A stretch of 64,000 bases of DNA from Actinoallomurus sp040655075. GTDB lineage: Bacteria; Actinomycetota; Actinomycetes; Streptosporangiales; Streptosporangiaceae. The notes under the pieces are model-generated. The model saw nothing but the letters and a program-made list of their open reading frames with translations, did no database searches and was not told where the DNA came from. Position numbers and translations under genes: made by a program. The stretch spans positions 256,990-320,989 of the forward strand of contig NZ_JBFAJC010000006.1 of NCBI RefSeq assembly GCF_040655075.1, given 5' to 3'. Positions 48,871 through 58,163 of the stretch are shown here, piece after piece (position 1 is the stretch's first letter; the number at the start of each line of letters is the position of its first letter).

Positions 48871-49937
48871 GTCGTAAGCCCACTCTCGCTCTCGTCGGCG
48901 CCACCGGCGCGGTCGGCACCGTCATGCGGGACATCGTTTCCTCCCGCGAGGACGTCTACGGCGAGATCCGTCTCGTCGCCTCCGCCCGGTCCGCCGGCAA
49001 GCGGCTCTCCGTACGCGGCGAGGAGCTCGTCGTCCAGGAGCTGACCCCGGAGGTCTTCGACGGCGTCGACATCGCGATGTTCGACGTGCCCGACGAGGTG
49101 TCGAAGGTCTGGGTCCCGATCGCGGCCGAGCGCGGCGCGGTGGTCGTCGACAAGTCCGGCGCGTTCCGGATGGAGCCGGACGTGCCGCTCGTCGTGCCGG
49201 AGGTCAACGCCGAGGCCGTACGGAACCGGCCCCGGAACATCATCTGCTGTCCGAACTGCACGACCCTGTCGATGATGGCCGCGATGGGCGCGCTGCACGC
49301 GGAGTACGGCCTGGACTCCCTCGTCGTCGCCTCGTACCAGGCGGTGTCCGGCGCGGGCGTGGCCGGCACGGAGCGCATGTACGCCGAGATCGAGGCCGTC
49401 GCCGGCGACCGTACGCTCGGCCAGACCGCCGGCGACGTGCGCAAGGCGATCCAGAACCGCCTCGGCGAGACCGAGTCGCCGTTCCCGGCCCCGATGGCGC
49501 TCAACGTCGTGCCCTGGGCGGGCTCGCTCAAGGAGGACGGCTGGGCCTCGGAGGAGCTCAAGCTCCGCAACGAGTCCCGGAAGATCCTCGGCATCCCCGA
49601 CCTGAAGGTCTCCGCGACCTGCGTGCGGGTGCCCGTGATCACGACCCACTCGCTGGCCGTCCACGCGACGTTCGAGCGGCCGGTCACGGTGGAGGGCGCG
49701 CGCGCGATCCTGGACGCCGCCCCGACCGTCGTGGTCATGGACGACCCGGCGAACGGCGTCTTCCCGACGCCCGCCGACGTGGTCGGCACGGACCCGACGT
49801 ACGTCGGCCGGATCCGCCAGGCGATCGACTTCCCGAACACGCTGGAGCTGTTCATCTGCGGCGACAACCTGCGCAAGGGCGCCGCGCTGAACGCCGCGGA
49901 GATCGCCGAAGTGGTCGCCGCCGAGTTCACCGCCTGA
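48867..49937 (+). CDS. asd: Aspartate-semialdehyde dehydrogenase
   Basis: The 356-residue enzyme has the NADP motif ALVGATGAVGTVMRDI, the catalytic Cys in IICCPNCTTLSMMAAMGA and the substrate region PTVVVMDDPANGVFPTPADV. It reduces aspartyl phosphate to the semialdehyde. ATGA overlap with lysC makes a two-gene operon closed by a strong terminator at 49949-49981. Confidence 0.96.
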
Positions 49938-49948
49938 TCGTTCGAAGC

Positions 49949-49981
49949 ACGTCCCGGCGGTGGACCCCACCGCCGGGACGT
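49949..49981. terminator. Bidirectional hairpin terminator
   Basis: A 15-bp perfect stem (ACGTCCCGGCGGTGG at 49949-49963 with CCACCGCCGGGACGT at 49967-49981) and loop ACC lie between convergent asd and the C26 hydrolase gene. Confidence 0.85.
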
Positions 49982-49986
49982 ACTGA

Positions 49987-50700
49987 TCACGAGCGGGTGC
50001 GCCCGTCCGCCGCGGCGATCAGAGCGGCGAAGAGGGCGCCGTCGTCGCCCGCCTCCGGGTGCCACTGAACGCCGATCCCGAACGGGTATCCCGTGAGCTC
50101 CGCGGCCTCTACCAGGCCGTCGTCCGCCCACGCGACCGGGACCAGCCCGGTGCCGAGCCGATCGATCGCCTGGTGGTGATAGTGCGCCACCGTGGCCCGC
50201 TCCTCCGCGAAGACGGCGGCGAGCCGGGTCCCGGATCCGATCTTCACCGGGAAGCGGCCGTACACGCCGGGTGCCGGGCAGTGCCGGGTGTCGCCGACGA
50301 CCTCCGGTACGTGCTGGTGAAGCGTCCCCCCGAGTGCGACGTTCAGTATCTGCAGCCCACGGCAGATGCCGAGGACGGGGAGCCGTCGCTCGAGCGCGGC
50401 CCGTACGAGGTCGAGTTCCGCCTCGTCGCGGAAGTCGCGGACCTGAGCAGTCCGCTCGTGCGCCTCGACGCCGTACCGGGCCGGGTTCAGGTCACCCCCG
50501 CCGGCCACGATCAGTGCGTCGAGGCGCTCGACCAGCGGTGCCGGATCGCCGACCGGCGGCAGCAGCACCGGCTGCCCGCCGGCCCGGACGACGTGTTCGA
50601 CGTAGGAGTGGGGCAGCAACGTGGCCGTCATGTCCCAGACGGTGAAGCGGGCGGGCTCGACGTACGCCGTGATGCCCACGACGGGGGAAGGGACGCTCAT
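49987..50700 (-). CDS. Gamma-glutamyl-GABA hydrolase-like class I amidotransferase (peptidase C26)
   Basis: The 237-residue enzyme has the C26 triad: nucleophile VLGICRGLQILNVALGG and His/Glu in GVQWHPEAG. Such enzymes (PuuD type) split gamma-glutamyl amides. Here it is the last gene of a minus-strand run with SDR, aldehyde dehydrogenase and GS-like ligase, so it probably releases glutamate at the end of a gamma-glutamylated amine pathway. ATG at 50700 is 7 nt after the SDR stop. Confidence 0.9.
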   Translation of the reverse strand: MSVPSPVVGITAYVEPARFTVWDMTATLLPHSYVEHVVRAGGQPVLLPPVGDPAPLVERLDALIVAGGGDLNPARYGVEAHERTAQVRDFRDEAELDLVRAALERRLPVLGICRGLQILNVALGGTLHQHVPEVVGDTRHCPAPGVYGRFPVKIGSGTRLAAVFAEERATVAHYHHQAIDRLGTGLVPVAWADDGLVEAAELTGYPFGIGVQWHPEAGDDGALFAALIAAADGRTRS

Positions 50701-50706
50701 CCCGGC

Positions 50707-51471
50707 CTACAGCGGCGTCACGTACGCGCCGGAGATGCCGCCGTCGACGAGGAACTCCGATGCGGTGATGAAGGACGCGTCGTCGCTGGCGAGGAAGGCG
50801 ACGGCGGCGGCGATCTCCGTGGCCTCGGCGAAGCGGCCGACGGGGACGTGTACGAGGCGGCGGGCGGCCCGCTCGGGGTCCTTGGCGAACAGCTCCTGGA
50901 GCAGCGGGGTGTTCACCGGCCCGGGGCAGAGGGCGTTGACGCGGATGCCCTCCCGGGCGAACTGCACGCCGAGCTCGCGGGACATCGCCAGCACGCCTCC
51001 CTTGGACGCCGTGTAGGAGATCTGGGAGGTGGCCGCGCCCATCACCGCGACGAAGGACGCGGTGTTGATGATCGAGCCCCTGCCCTGCGCGCGCATGTAC
51101 GGGATGACGTGCTTACAGCAGAGGTACACGCTGGTCAGGTTGACCTCCTGCACGCGCCGCCACGCGTCCAGTCCCGTCTCGAGGATCGAGTCGTCGTCCG
51201 GAGGCGAGATCCCGGCGTTGTTGAAGGCGATGTCGACCGATCCGTACGTCTCCTTCGCCGCGGCGTACATGGCCGTGACGTCGTCCTCGCTGGTGACGTC
51301 GGCCCGGACGAAGAGGCCGCCGACCTCATCGGCGGCGGCCTTGCCCGCGGTCTCGTCGAGGTCGGCGACGACGACCTTGGCGCCCTCCTGGGCGAAGCGC
51401 CGCGCGGTCGCCAGCCCGATCCCGCTGCCGCCGCCGGTGATGACGGCGACGCGGTCCTGCAGACGCTGCAT
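50707..51471 (-). CDS. Short-chain dehydrogenase/reductase
   Basis: The 254-residue classical SDR has TGGGSGIGLATARRF, NNAGIS, catalytic Ser in INTASF, YTASKGG and PGPVNTP. It probably uses NAD(H). It lies between the aldehyde dehydrogenase and the C26 hydrolase. In an ethanolamine route it could oxidise the alcohol of gamma-glutamyl-ethanolamide to the aldehyde used by the next enzyme; this is inference. Confidence 0.9.
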   Translation of the reverse strand: MQRLQDRVAVITGGGSGIGLATARRFAQEGAKVVVADLDETAGKAAADEVGGLFVRADVTSEDDVTAMYAAAKETYGSVDIAFNNAGISPPDDDSILETGLDAWRRVQEVNLTSVYLCCKHVIPYMRAQGRGSIINTASFVAVMGAATSQISYTASKGGVLAMSRELGVQFAREGIRVNALCPGPVNTPLLQELFAKDPERAARRLVHVPVGRFAEATEIAAAVAFLASDDASFITASEFLVDGGISGAYVTPL

Positions 51472-51500
51472 TCGTGTTCCCTCCGATGGTGAAGCTGTGA

Positions 51501-52871
51501 TCAGTCGGTGGCGATGAAGACGTTCTTGGTCTCGGTGAAGGCGGCGACCGCGTCGGGGCCGAGCTCGCGCCCGAACCCGGACTGTTTGAACCCGCCGAAG
51601 GGCGTCCAGTACCGCACCGAGGAATGGGAGTTGACCGACAGGTTGCCGGCCTCGATCGCCCGCGCGAGGCGGAGGGCGCGGCCCACGTCGCGGGTCCAGA
51701 TCGATCCCGACAGGCCGTACGCCGTGTCGTTGGCGATCCGTACGGCGTCGGCCTCGTCGTCGAACGGCAGGACGCTCACGACCGGCCCGAAGATCTCATC
51801 GTTCCAGGCTCGCCGGAACGCCTCGTCTCCGGGCGCGGCCGGGGGTGCGAGTACGGTCGGCGGGAACCAGAAACCCGGACCTTCCGGGCATCGGCCCTGG
51901 AAGGCGATGTCGCCGGCGACGTAGCCGCGCACCCGCTCCCGCTGGGCGGCGCTGATCAACGGGCCGACCTCAGTGTCGTCGGACCGCGGATCGCCGACCC
52001 GCACTCCCAGCACCGCCGGCTCCAGCAACTCCATGAACCGGTCGTACACGTCGCGCTGGACGAGGATCCGCGAACGCGCACAGCAGTCCTGCCCGGCGTT
52101 GTCGAACACGGCGTACGGCGCGGTCGCCGCCGCCTGCTCCAGGTCGGCGTCGGCGAAGACGATGTTGGCGCTCTTGCCGCCCAGCTCCAGGGTCAGCCGT
52201 TTCACGTCCGTGGCGCAGGCCGCCATGATCTGCCTACCGACTCTCGTCGACCCGGTGAAGACGATCTTCCGGACTCCGGGATGCTCGACGAGCCCCTGCC
52301 CGGCGACCGGGCCCTCGCCGGGAACCACCTGCAGGACGCCTTCCGGCAGGCCGGCCTCCAGGGCGAGCCGGCCGATGTGGAGCGCGGTGAGCGGTGTCGC
52401 CTCGGCGGGCTTGACGATGACAGTGTTGCCGGCGGCCAGTGCGGGCGCCATTCCCCACGCCATGATCGGCATCGGGAAGTTCCACGGCACGATCACGCCG
52501 ACCACGCCCAGGGGCTCCTGGAAGGTCACGTTGAGCCCGCCGGCGACCGGGATCTGCCGTCCGAACAGCCGCTCCGGCGCGGCCGCGTAGTACGTCAGCA
52601 GGTCGCGGACGTTCCCGGCCTCCCAGCGGGCTTGGCCGACGGGGTGGCCCGCATTGGCGACCTCCAGGGCGGCCAGCGCGTCGATGTTCTCCTCGACCTT
52701 GGCCGCGAAGGCGCGCAGTAGCCGCGCGCGGTCGCCGGGCGCGACGTTCCGCCAGGTCTCGTACGCGGCGGCGGCGCGCTCGACGGCGGCGTCGACCTCT
52801 CCGGCGCTCGCCATCGACACGGACTCGACGACCTCTTCGGTCGCCGGATTGATCACTTTGAAGTCGGTCAC
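51501..52871 (-). CDS. Aldehyde dehydrogenase
   Basis: The 456-residue NAD(P)-dependent enzyme has VVGVIVPWNFPMPIMAWGMA, FTGSTRVGRQIM, LELGGKSANIVFADADLE (Glu), catalytic Cys in NAGQDCCARSRILV and EIFGPVVSVLPFD. GTG at 52869-52871 gives the usual N-terminus FKVINPATEEVVESV. It is downstream of the GS-like gene with a 26-nt gap and likely oxidises a gamma-glutamylamino-aldehyde or related aldehyde. Confidence 0.93.
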   Translation of the reverse strand: MTDFKVINPATEEVVESVSMASAGEVDAAVERAAAAYETWRNVAPGDRARLLRAFAAKVEENIDALAALEVANAGHPVGQARWEAGNVRDLLTYYAAAPERLFGRQIPVAGGLNVTFQEPLGVVGVIVPWNFPMPIMAWGMAPALAAGNTVIVKPAEATPLTALHIGRLALEAGLPEGVLQVVPGEGPVAGQGLVEHPGVRKIVFTGSTRVGRQIMAACATDVKRLTLELGGKSANIVFADADLEQAAATAPYAVFDNAGQDCCARSRILVQRDVYDRFMELLEPAVLGVRVGDPRSDDTEVGPLISAAQRERVRGYVAGDIAFQGRCPEGPGFWFPPTVLAPPAAPGDEAFRRAWNDEIFGPVVSVLPFDDEADAVRIANDTAYGLSGSIWTRDVGRALRLARAIEAGNLSVNSHSSVRYWTPFGGFKQSGFGRELGPDAVAAFTETKNVFIATD

Positions 52872-52897
52872 GATCTCTATCCCGGTGGATTGCCTGG

Positions 52898-54283
52898 TCA
52901 AAGCCGCTCGAAGCCGCGGAACAGCTCCCAGTCGGTGATCGCCCGGTCGTAGGCGTCGAGTTCGACACGCGCGTTGTTGGCGTAGTGCTCGACGACCTCG
53001 TCGCCGAACGCCTCGCGGGCCAGGGAGCTCTTGCACCAGTCCTCGTACGCCTCGCGCAGCGTCGGGCGTACCTGCTCCGCGCCGGACGCGTACGCGTTGC
53101 CGGTGAACGGGTCCTCCAACGGCAGCTCACTCTCGATGCCGTGCAGGCCCGCGGCGACCAGGGCGGCCACCGCCAGGTACGGGTTGACGTCACCGCCGGG
53201 CACCCGATTCTCGATGCGCAGCGACGGGCCGTGCCCGACGAGGCGCAGCGCGCAGGTCCGGTTGTCCAGCCCCCACTTGAGTGCGGTCGGCGCGAACGAG
53301 CCCGGCGCGTACCGCTTGTAGGAGTTGATGTTCGGCGCGTACAGCAGCGTGAAGTCCCTGATGCAGGCCAGCTGCCCCGCGATGAAGTGCTCGCCGAGCG
53401 GCGACAGCCCGTACGGCCCGTCGCCGGCGAGCAGCGGCGTGCCGTCGGCGGACCGCAGCGAGATGTGGATGTGGCAGGAGTTGCCCTCCCGCTCGTTCGG
53501 CTTGGCCATGTACGTGATCGACATGCCTGCCTGGGCGGCGATCTCCTTGGCGCCGGTCTTGTAGAGCGCGTGGTTGTCGCAGGTGGACAGCGCGTCGGTG
53601 TAGCGGAAGGCGATCTCGTGCTGGCCGAGATTGCACTCGCCCTTCGCCGACTCGACGTACAGACCGGCGCCGTCCATGGCGTTCCGGATCCGGCGCAGCA
53701 GCGGTTCCACGCGCGAGGTCCCGAGCACCGAGTAGTCGACGTTGTACTGGTTCGCCGGTGTCAGATCCTGATACCGGCGGTTCCACGCCTCCTCGTAGGA
53801 CTCCTGGTAGACGATGAACTCCAGCTCGGTGCCGACGTAGGCCGTCCAACCGTGGCTCGCGAGCCGGTCGAGCTGGCGGCGCAGGATCTGCCGCGGCGCG
53901 GCGACCACGTCGGCGCCATGCGATCCCTCGGCCGCGTCTCCGCCACCCCATTCCAGGTCCGCGAAGACCATCGCGGTCCCGTCGTGCCAGGGGATGCGGC
54001 GCAGGGTGGCCAGGTCCGGGCGCATGACGAAGTCGCCGTAGCCGCGCTCCCAGGAGGACATCGCGTACCCGTCGACGGTGTTCATGTCGACGTCCACCGC
54101 GAGCAGGTAGTTGCACCCCTCCGAACCGTGCCCGGCCACCTCCTCCAGGAAGAACCGGGCGGACAGGCGCTTGCCCTGCAGCCGTCCCTGCATGTCGGGG
54201 ATGACGATGAGGACCGTGTCGATCCGGCCCGCCGCCGCCTCATCCTTGAGTTGCTCGAGTGTGAGCAGACCTCGGTCGACCAC
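52898..54283 (-). CDS. Glutamine synthetase-like gamma-glutamylamide synthetase (GlnA4/PuuA type)
   Basis: The 461-residue protein has GS beta-grasp and catalytic domains: IPDMQGRLQGKRLSARFFLE, TELEFIVYQESYEEAW, ESAKGECNLGQHEIAFRY (metal Glu), NSCHIHISLRS and NRVPGGDVNPYLAVAALVAA. It differs from housekeeping GlnA and resembles GlnA4/PuuA enzymes that join glutamate to amines such as ethanolamine or putrescine. GTG start at 54281-54283. First gene of the operon GS-ALDH-SDR-C26. Confidence 0.9.
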   Translation of the reverse strand: MVDRGLLTLEQLKDEAAAGRIDTVLIVIPDMQGRLQGKRLSARFFLEEVAGHGSEGCNYLLAVDVDMNTVDGYAMSSWERGYGDFVMRPDLATLRRIPWHDGTAMVFADLEWGGGDAAEGSHGADVVAAPRQILRRQLDRLASHGWTAYVGTELEFIVYQESYEEAWNRRYQDLTPANQYNVDYSVLGTSRVEPLLRRIRNAMDGAGLYVESAKGECNLGQHEIAFRYTDALSTCDNHALYKTGAKEIAAQAGMSITYMAKPNEREGNSCHIHISLRSADGTPLLAGDGPYGLSPLGEHFIAGQLACIRDFTLLYAPNINSYKRYAPGSFAPTALKWGLDNRTCALRLVGHGPSLRIENRVPGGDVNPYLAVAALVAAGLHGIESELPLEDPFTGNAYASGAEQVRPTLREAYEDWCKSSLAREAFGDEVVEHYANNARVELDAYDRAITDWELFRGFERL

Positions 54284-54583
54284 GCTTCGTCCTCTCCGGA
54301 CGCCGGACCGGGGGTGGCCCAGGGGGAATGGTTTGGTTTAGAACCATTGATGGCTAGACCTGGGCATCTGTCAACCCCCTGGCGTCGCCGGGTGAATCCA
54401 CGGCCGAATAAGTACCCCCTTGACGTGAGGTCTTCCGGCTCGCACACTTCCGGGACAGTGAAAGGGCCGCTACGGGCCGTGTTTCGAATGGGTTACGGAC
54501 AGTCCAAGACCCCCGCCGCTCTGCAGACCCGGCGCGCGCCGGCCGACCCCCGACCTCCACCACCCCCGATCCGAGGAGGCCCC
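54284..54583. promoter_or_regulatory. Divergent promoter region with AATGGTT/AACCATT operator
   Basis: AATGGTT (54327-54333) and AACCATT (54342-54348) are exact complements; inside lies TGGTT-TAG-AACCA (54334-54346), which resembles FadR/GntR sites (TGGT...ACCA). It sits 44 bp before the GS-like start and is the likely target of the regulator at 56329. The remaining gap up to the permease shows only a GAGGAGG ribosome-binding site. Confidence 0.55.
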
Positions 54584-56116
54584 ATGGCCACCGGTCTCGA
54601 CGATGACGCCAGACGACTCGCAGAACTCGGTTACAAACAGGAGCTGGAGCGGTCCTGGAGCGGCTTCTCCAACTTCGCCATCTCCTTCTCGATCATCTCG
54701 ATCCTGTCCGGGTGCTTCACGACCTTCGGGCAGGCCTGGAACAACGGCGGTCCCGTCGCCATCACCTGGGGTTGGCCGCTCATCGCCGGCTTCATCTTGA
54801 TCATCGGGTTCTGCATGTCCGAGCTGGTCTCGGCCTATCCGACCGCCGGCGGCATCTACTGGTGGGCGGCCACCATGGGCAGGCCGGTGCACGGCTGGTT
54901 CACCGGCTGGCTCAACCTGATCGGCCTCATCGCCGTCACCGCGTCGGTCGACTACGGCTGCGCGACGTTCCTCAACGTCCTGCTCGGCATGCTGCACAAG
55001 GGCTGGGACGGCGGCCTCGGCTTCGTGTTCGTGCTGTTCCTGGTCATCCTGGCCCTGCACGCGCTGATCAACATCTACGGGCACCACCTCGTCGCGATCC
55101 TGCAGAACATCTCCGTCTGGTGGCACGTGTTCGGCGTCGCCGCGATCGTGCTCATCCTGGTGTTCGGCCCGGACTCGCACCAGAGCCTGAAGTTCGTGTT
55201 CACCGAGCGGATCAACAACTCGGGCTTCTCCGGCGGGACCTACTGGTTCTACGTGCTGCCGCTGGGCTTCCTGCTGACGCAGTACACGATCACCGGGTTC
55301 GACGCGTGCGCCCACGTGTCGGAGGAGACCCAGGACGCCGCGCGCACCGCCGCCAAGGGACTGTGGCGGTCCATCGCCTACTCCGCGGTCGGCGGCTGGA
55401 TCCTGCTGCTGTCCTTCCTGTTCGCCGCCACGGACGTCAAGGGCATCAACGCCGCACAGGGCTTCGCACCGGCGATCTTCACCAGTGCGCTCAGCCCGGC
55501 ACTCGCCAAGATCGTGATCGCCATCTCGGTGATCGGCCAGTTCTACTGCGGCATGAGCTGCGTGACGAGCATGTCCCGGATGACGTACGCGTTCTCGCGG
55601 GACGGCGGCGTGCCTGGCTGGCGGCTCTGGTCGAAGGTGGACAAGAACCGGACCCCGGTGAACGCGATCATCATGGGGTCCATCGCGGCCCTCGTCCTCA
55701 CCCTCCCGGCCCTCTACAAGAGCCCGACCGGCACGCCCGTCGCGTTCTACGCCGTCGTGTCCATCGCGGTCATCGGTCTGTACCTGGCCTTCCTCATCCC
55801 CATCTACCTGCGCGTACGGATGGGCGACCGGTTCCAGCCGGGGCCGTGGACACTCGGACGCAAGTACAAGCTGTTCGGCTGGATCGCGATCATCGAGATC
55901 GCCGTCATTTCGATCTACTTCATCCTGCCGATCGCCCCGGCCGGCGTCCCCGGCAACAAGAAATGGGACTGGAGCGCGGTGAACTACGCCCCGATCGCCC
56001 TCGGCGTCGTGCTGGCCCTGGTCGGCGGCTGGTGGGCGCTGTCGGCGCGGACCTGGTTCACCGGGCCCCGCCGGACGATCGACACCGACGAGCCGGAACC
56101 GGCATCACAAGCCTGA
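54584..56116 (+). CDS. APC-superfamily amino acid/amine permease
   Basis: The 510-residue protein has 12 membrane helices and APC-type motifs: FSNFAISFSIISILSGCFTT in helix 1 and YPTAGGIYWWAATMG in helix 3, with TGFDACAHVSEETQDAARTA after helix 6. It resembles GABA/choline-type permeases. GAGGAGG precedes ATG at 54584. It is divergent from the GS-like operon and probably imports the amine used there. Confidence 0.9.
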   Translation: MATGLDDDARRLAELGYKQELERSWSGFSNFAISFSIISILSGCFTTFGQAWNNGGPVAITWGWPLIAGFILIIGFCMSELVSAYPTAGGIYWWAATMGRPVHGWFTGWLNLIGLIAVTASVDYGCATFLNVLLGMLHKGWDGGLGFVFVLFLVILALHALINIYGHHLVAILQNISVWWHVFGVAAIVLILVFGPDSHQSLKFVFTERINNSGFSGGTYWFYVLPLGFLLTQYTITGFDACAHVSEETQDAARTAAKGLWRSIAYSAVGGWILLLSFLFAATDVKGINAAQGFAPAIFTSALSPALAKIVIAISVIGQFYCGMSCVTSMSRMTYAFSRDGGVPGWRLWSKVDKNRTPVNAIIMGSIAALVLTLPALYKSPTGTPVAFYAVVSIAVIGLYLAFLIPIYLRVRMGDRFQPGPWTLGRKYKLFGWIAIIEIAVISIYFILPIAPAGVPGNKKWDWSAVNYAPIALGVVLALVGGWWALSARTWFTGPRRTIDTDEPEPASQA

Positions 56117-56328
56117 CCGCATCCGCTGGGCGGGTCGACAACGGCCCGCCCGGCGGCGGCGCGGCGGACCGTACGCCCGTCCGGCGGCGCGCGGTGGCCC
56201 GGCCGTCCGTTTCGCCGTCGGCATTACGCTGATGCGCATGAGCCCTGGACCGCGTCGCCCGCGCCGCTTGCCCGGCCGGATCGCGTCCGCCGGGCGGGGT
56301 CGTCGCCGGTGCTGAAGGGCGGTCTTCG

Positions 56329-57066
56329 TTGAGTGACGAGCGGGATCCGGCCGCTCTGGCGCCCTCGACGGTCTTCCGGCCCGTCCGCGCGGGCAACGCC
56401 TTCGAGGAGACCGTGGAGCGCCTCCTCCAGGCGATCAAGCTCGGCGTGGTCGGCCACGGCGAGCGACTCCCGCCGGAGCGGGAGCTTGCCCCGCAGCTGG
56501 GCATCAGCCGGGTCACGCTGCGCGAGGCGATCCGCGCCCTGCAGGAGGAGGGATACGTCGAGTCGCGGCGCGGCAGGTTCGGCGGGACCTTCGTGACCTA
56601 CCGGCCCAGAGCCCCGCGACGTGGCGACCTGGAGCGGGTCGCCGCGGGCATGGGCGAGGAGCTCAGCGACGCTCTGATCTACCGCATGGCGGTCGAGACC
56701 GGAGCGGGGCAACTGCTGGCCGGCCGGCGGCTGCGCGACGAGCAGGTCGACCGGCTCCGGTCGTGCCTGCGGGACGCCGACACGGCGGCGCCCGAGGACT
56801 ACCGGCGGCTCGACACCCGCTTCCATCTGACGATCGCCGAGCTGACCGGCTCGCCGCTGCTCGCCGGTGCCTGCGCGGACGCCCGGATGCGGCTGAACGA
56901 CCTGCTGAACGCCATCCCGGTGCTGGAGCGCAACATCGAGCACGCGTCGACACAGCACGCCGCGATCGTGAACGCCATCCTGGACGGCGACCCGGAGGCG
57001 GCGCGCCGCGCGATCGTCGAGCACCTGGAGGGCACCGGCGCCCTGCTCCGCGGTTTCCTGACCTGA
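56329..57066 (+). CDS. FadR-subfamily GntR regulator (FCD domain)
   Basis: The 245-residue protein has a winged helix (ELAPQLGISRVTLREAIRAL, EEGYVESRRGRFGGTFV) and a C-terminal FCD domain with FHLTIAELTGSPLLAGACAD and HAAIVNAILDGDPEAARRAI, which holds metal-ligand His/Asp. It likely represses the amine locus through the TGGTT...AACCA site at 54334-54346. TTG at 56329 is the first start in frame, with GAAGGG about 10 nt before it. Confidence 0.88.
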   Translation: MSDERDPAALAPSTVFRPVRAGNAFEETVERLLQAIKLGVVGHGERLPPERELAPQLGISRVTLREAIRALQEEGYVESRRGRFGGTFVTYRPRAPRRGDLERVAAGMGEELSDALIYRMAVETGAGQLLAGRRLRDEQVDRLRSCLRDADTAAPEDYRRLDTRFHLTIAELTGSPLLAGACADARMRLNDLLNAIPVLERNIEHASTQHAAIVNAILDGDPEAARRAIVEHLEGTGALLRGFLT

Positions 57067-57157
57067 GCCACCGGACGCCCCACCGCCCAGGACGGCGTCC
57101 CCCGAGCTGCCCCTCGTCGCCGGCCGGTGCGGGGAGATGAGAAGACGCCACCGAGCC

Positions 57158-57550
57158 TCAGGCGCTACTCCCGGGCTTCCATGTGAGGCCGCCCAACGGA
57201 CGGGCCGCTGCGAGCAGTAGGGCGGCGAAGGTGATGGGGCCGACGGTCTGGGCGAGTTGATGGTGGGCGACGCCGATCGCCGCGTCCCCGATCTGTACGG
57301 CGGCATTGAGGGTGAAGGCGAGGCCCAGCGGTCGCCATGCCCGGACGGTCAGCAACCAGATCAACGCGCCGAGCAGCACAAGGCTGCGGGTCGCGACGTA
57401 GGCCGCGTACGTCTTGGCGGCGGTGCTGTCTCCGCCGTGCACCAGGCCGCCCGGATCCAGCAATCCGGCCACGGTGATGTATCCGGACGCAACGACCTCG
57501 GCGGTGATGACACTCGCGGCGAGAAGTCTGACATTTCGTGAGGGGGCCAT
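57158..57550 (-). CDS. Small four-helix membrane protein
   Basis: The 130-residue protein has four hydrophobic helices (VITAEVVASGYITVAGLL, TRSLVLLGALIWLLTV, PLGLAFTLNAAVQIGDAA, VGPITFAALLLAAARP), similar to DUF4267-like proteins but not certain. ATG at 57548-57550 lies within the operator at 57547-57575; a longer start at 57571 is unlikely. It is divergent from a MarR gene that probably represses it. Confidence 0.68.
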   Translation of the reverse strand: MAPSRNVRLLAASVITAEVVASGYITVAGLLDPGGLVHGGDSTAAKTYAAYVATRSLVLLGALIWLLTVRAWRPLGLAFTLNAAVQIGDAAIGVAHHQLAQTVGPITFAALLLAAARPLGGLTWKPGSSA

Positions 57551-57575
57551 ATCATTCGGGTACCGAATCATATGG
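57547..57575. promoter_or_regulatory. 29-bp palindrome between membrane protein and marR genes
   Basis: CCATAT-ATTCGG-TACCGAAT-ATATGG reads almost the same on both strands across 57547-57575, with a mismatch at one position per arm. It covers the start of the minus-strand gene and lies 8 bp before the -10 box of marR. Probable MarR operator. Confidence 0.7.
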
Positions 57576-57595
57576 TCGACGGTAGCATCGGATCC

Positions 57596-58039
57596 ATGGC
57601 GACGGAAGAATCAGTAACTCGAACGGTCTCGTTCCTGCTGGGCAAGCTGGGGCAGGTCGCGACGGGACGATTCGCCGAGCGGCTGATGCCGCACGGGCTG
57701 CGCCCCCGGCACTGTGCGGTGCTGGAGATCTTGGCCGCCGGGCCGAAGGCTCAGTTGGAACTCGCCAGGACGATCGGTGTGACGCCGAGCGTCGTCGTCG
57801 ACATGCTCGACGAGCTCGAGGAACTCGGTGCCCTGCAGCGTGTGCGAGACACCGTCGACCGTCGCCGTCATCTCATCGAACTCACTCCCACCGGGCAGAA
57901 GTTTCGGCGCAAGGCCGTGCTGTTGGCCATGGAGACCGATGAGGAGCTGCTAGGCGGGCTCAGTGCCGAGGAGGCGGCGGCGCTGAAGCGTGCGCTGAAC
58001 AGGGTCGCCTCGCTGAGCGGGATCCCGGCCGCCGGGTGA
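57596..58039 (+). CDS. MarR family transcriptional regulator
   Basis: The 147-residue protein has the winged helix AQLELARTIGVTPSVVVDML, DELEELGALQRVRDTVDRRR. ATG at 57596 is 7 nt after TAGCAT (57583-57588), so a leaderless start; ATG at 57572 lies inside the operator. It likely represses itself and the divergent membrane protein. Confidence 0.88.
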   Translation: MATEESVTRTVSFLLGKLGQVATGRFAERLMPHGLRPRHCAVLEILAAGPKAQLELARTIGVTPSVVVDMLDELEELGALQRVRDTVDRRRHLIELTPTGQKFRRKAVLLAMETDEELLGGLSAEEAAALKRALNRVASLSGIPAAG

Positions 58040-58163
58040 CTTCGCAACGAGCCCATCCCGACTCGCCGTGGGCAACCGCTCCCGGCCCCGCGCGAATCGG
58101 CTCGGCCGTCGTCGTGTCCGCGGAATCCACTGAGCCCGATCGTGAGCGGAAGGAGCCGGAAGA

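Noticed and set aside
52985..54583. Plus-strand open frame running into the APC permease and antisense to the GS-like gene
   Set aside because: Only the part from ATG 54584 resembles a protein family. The upstream part is a shadow of the GS-like gene, and a GAGGAGG site marks the true start.
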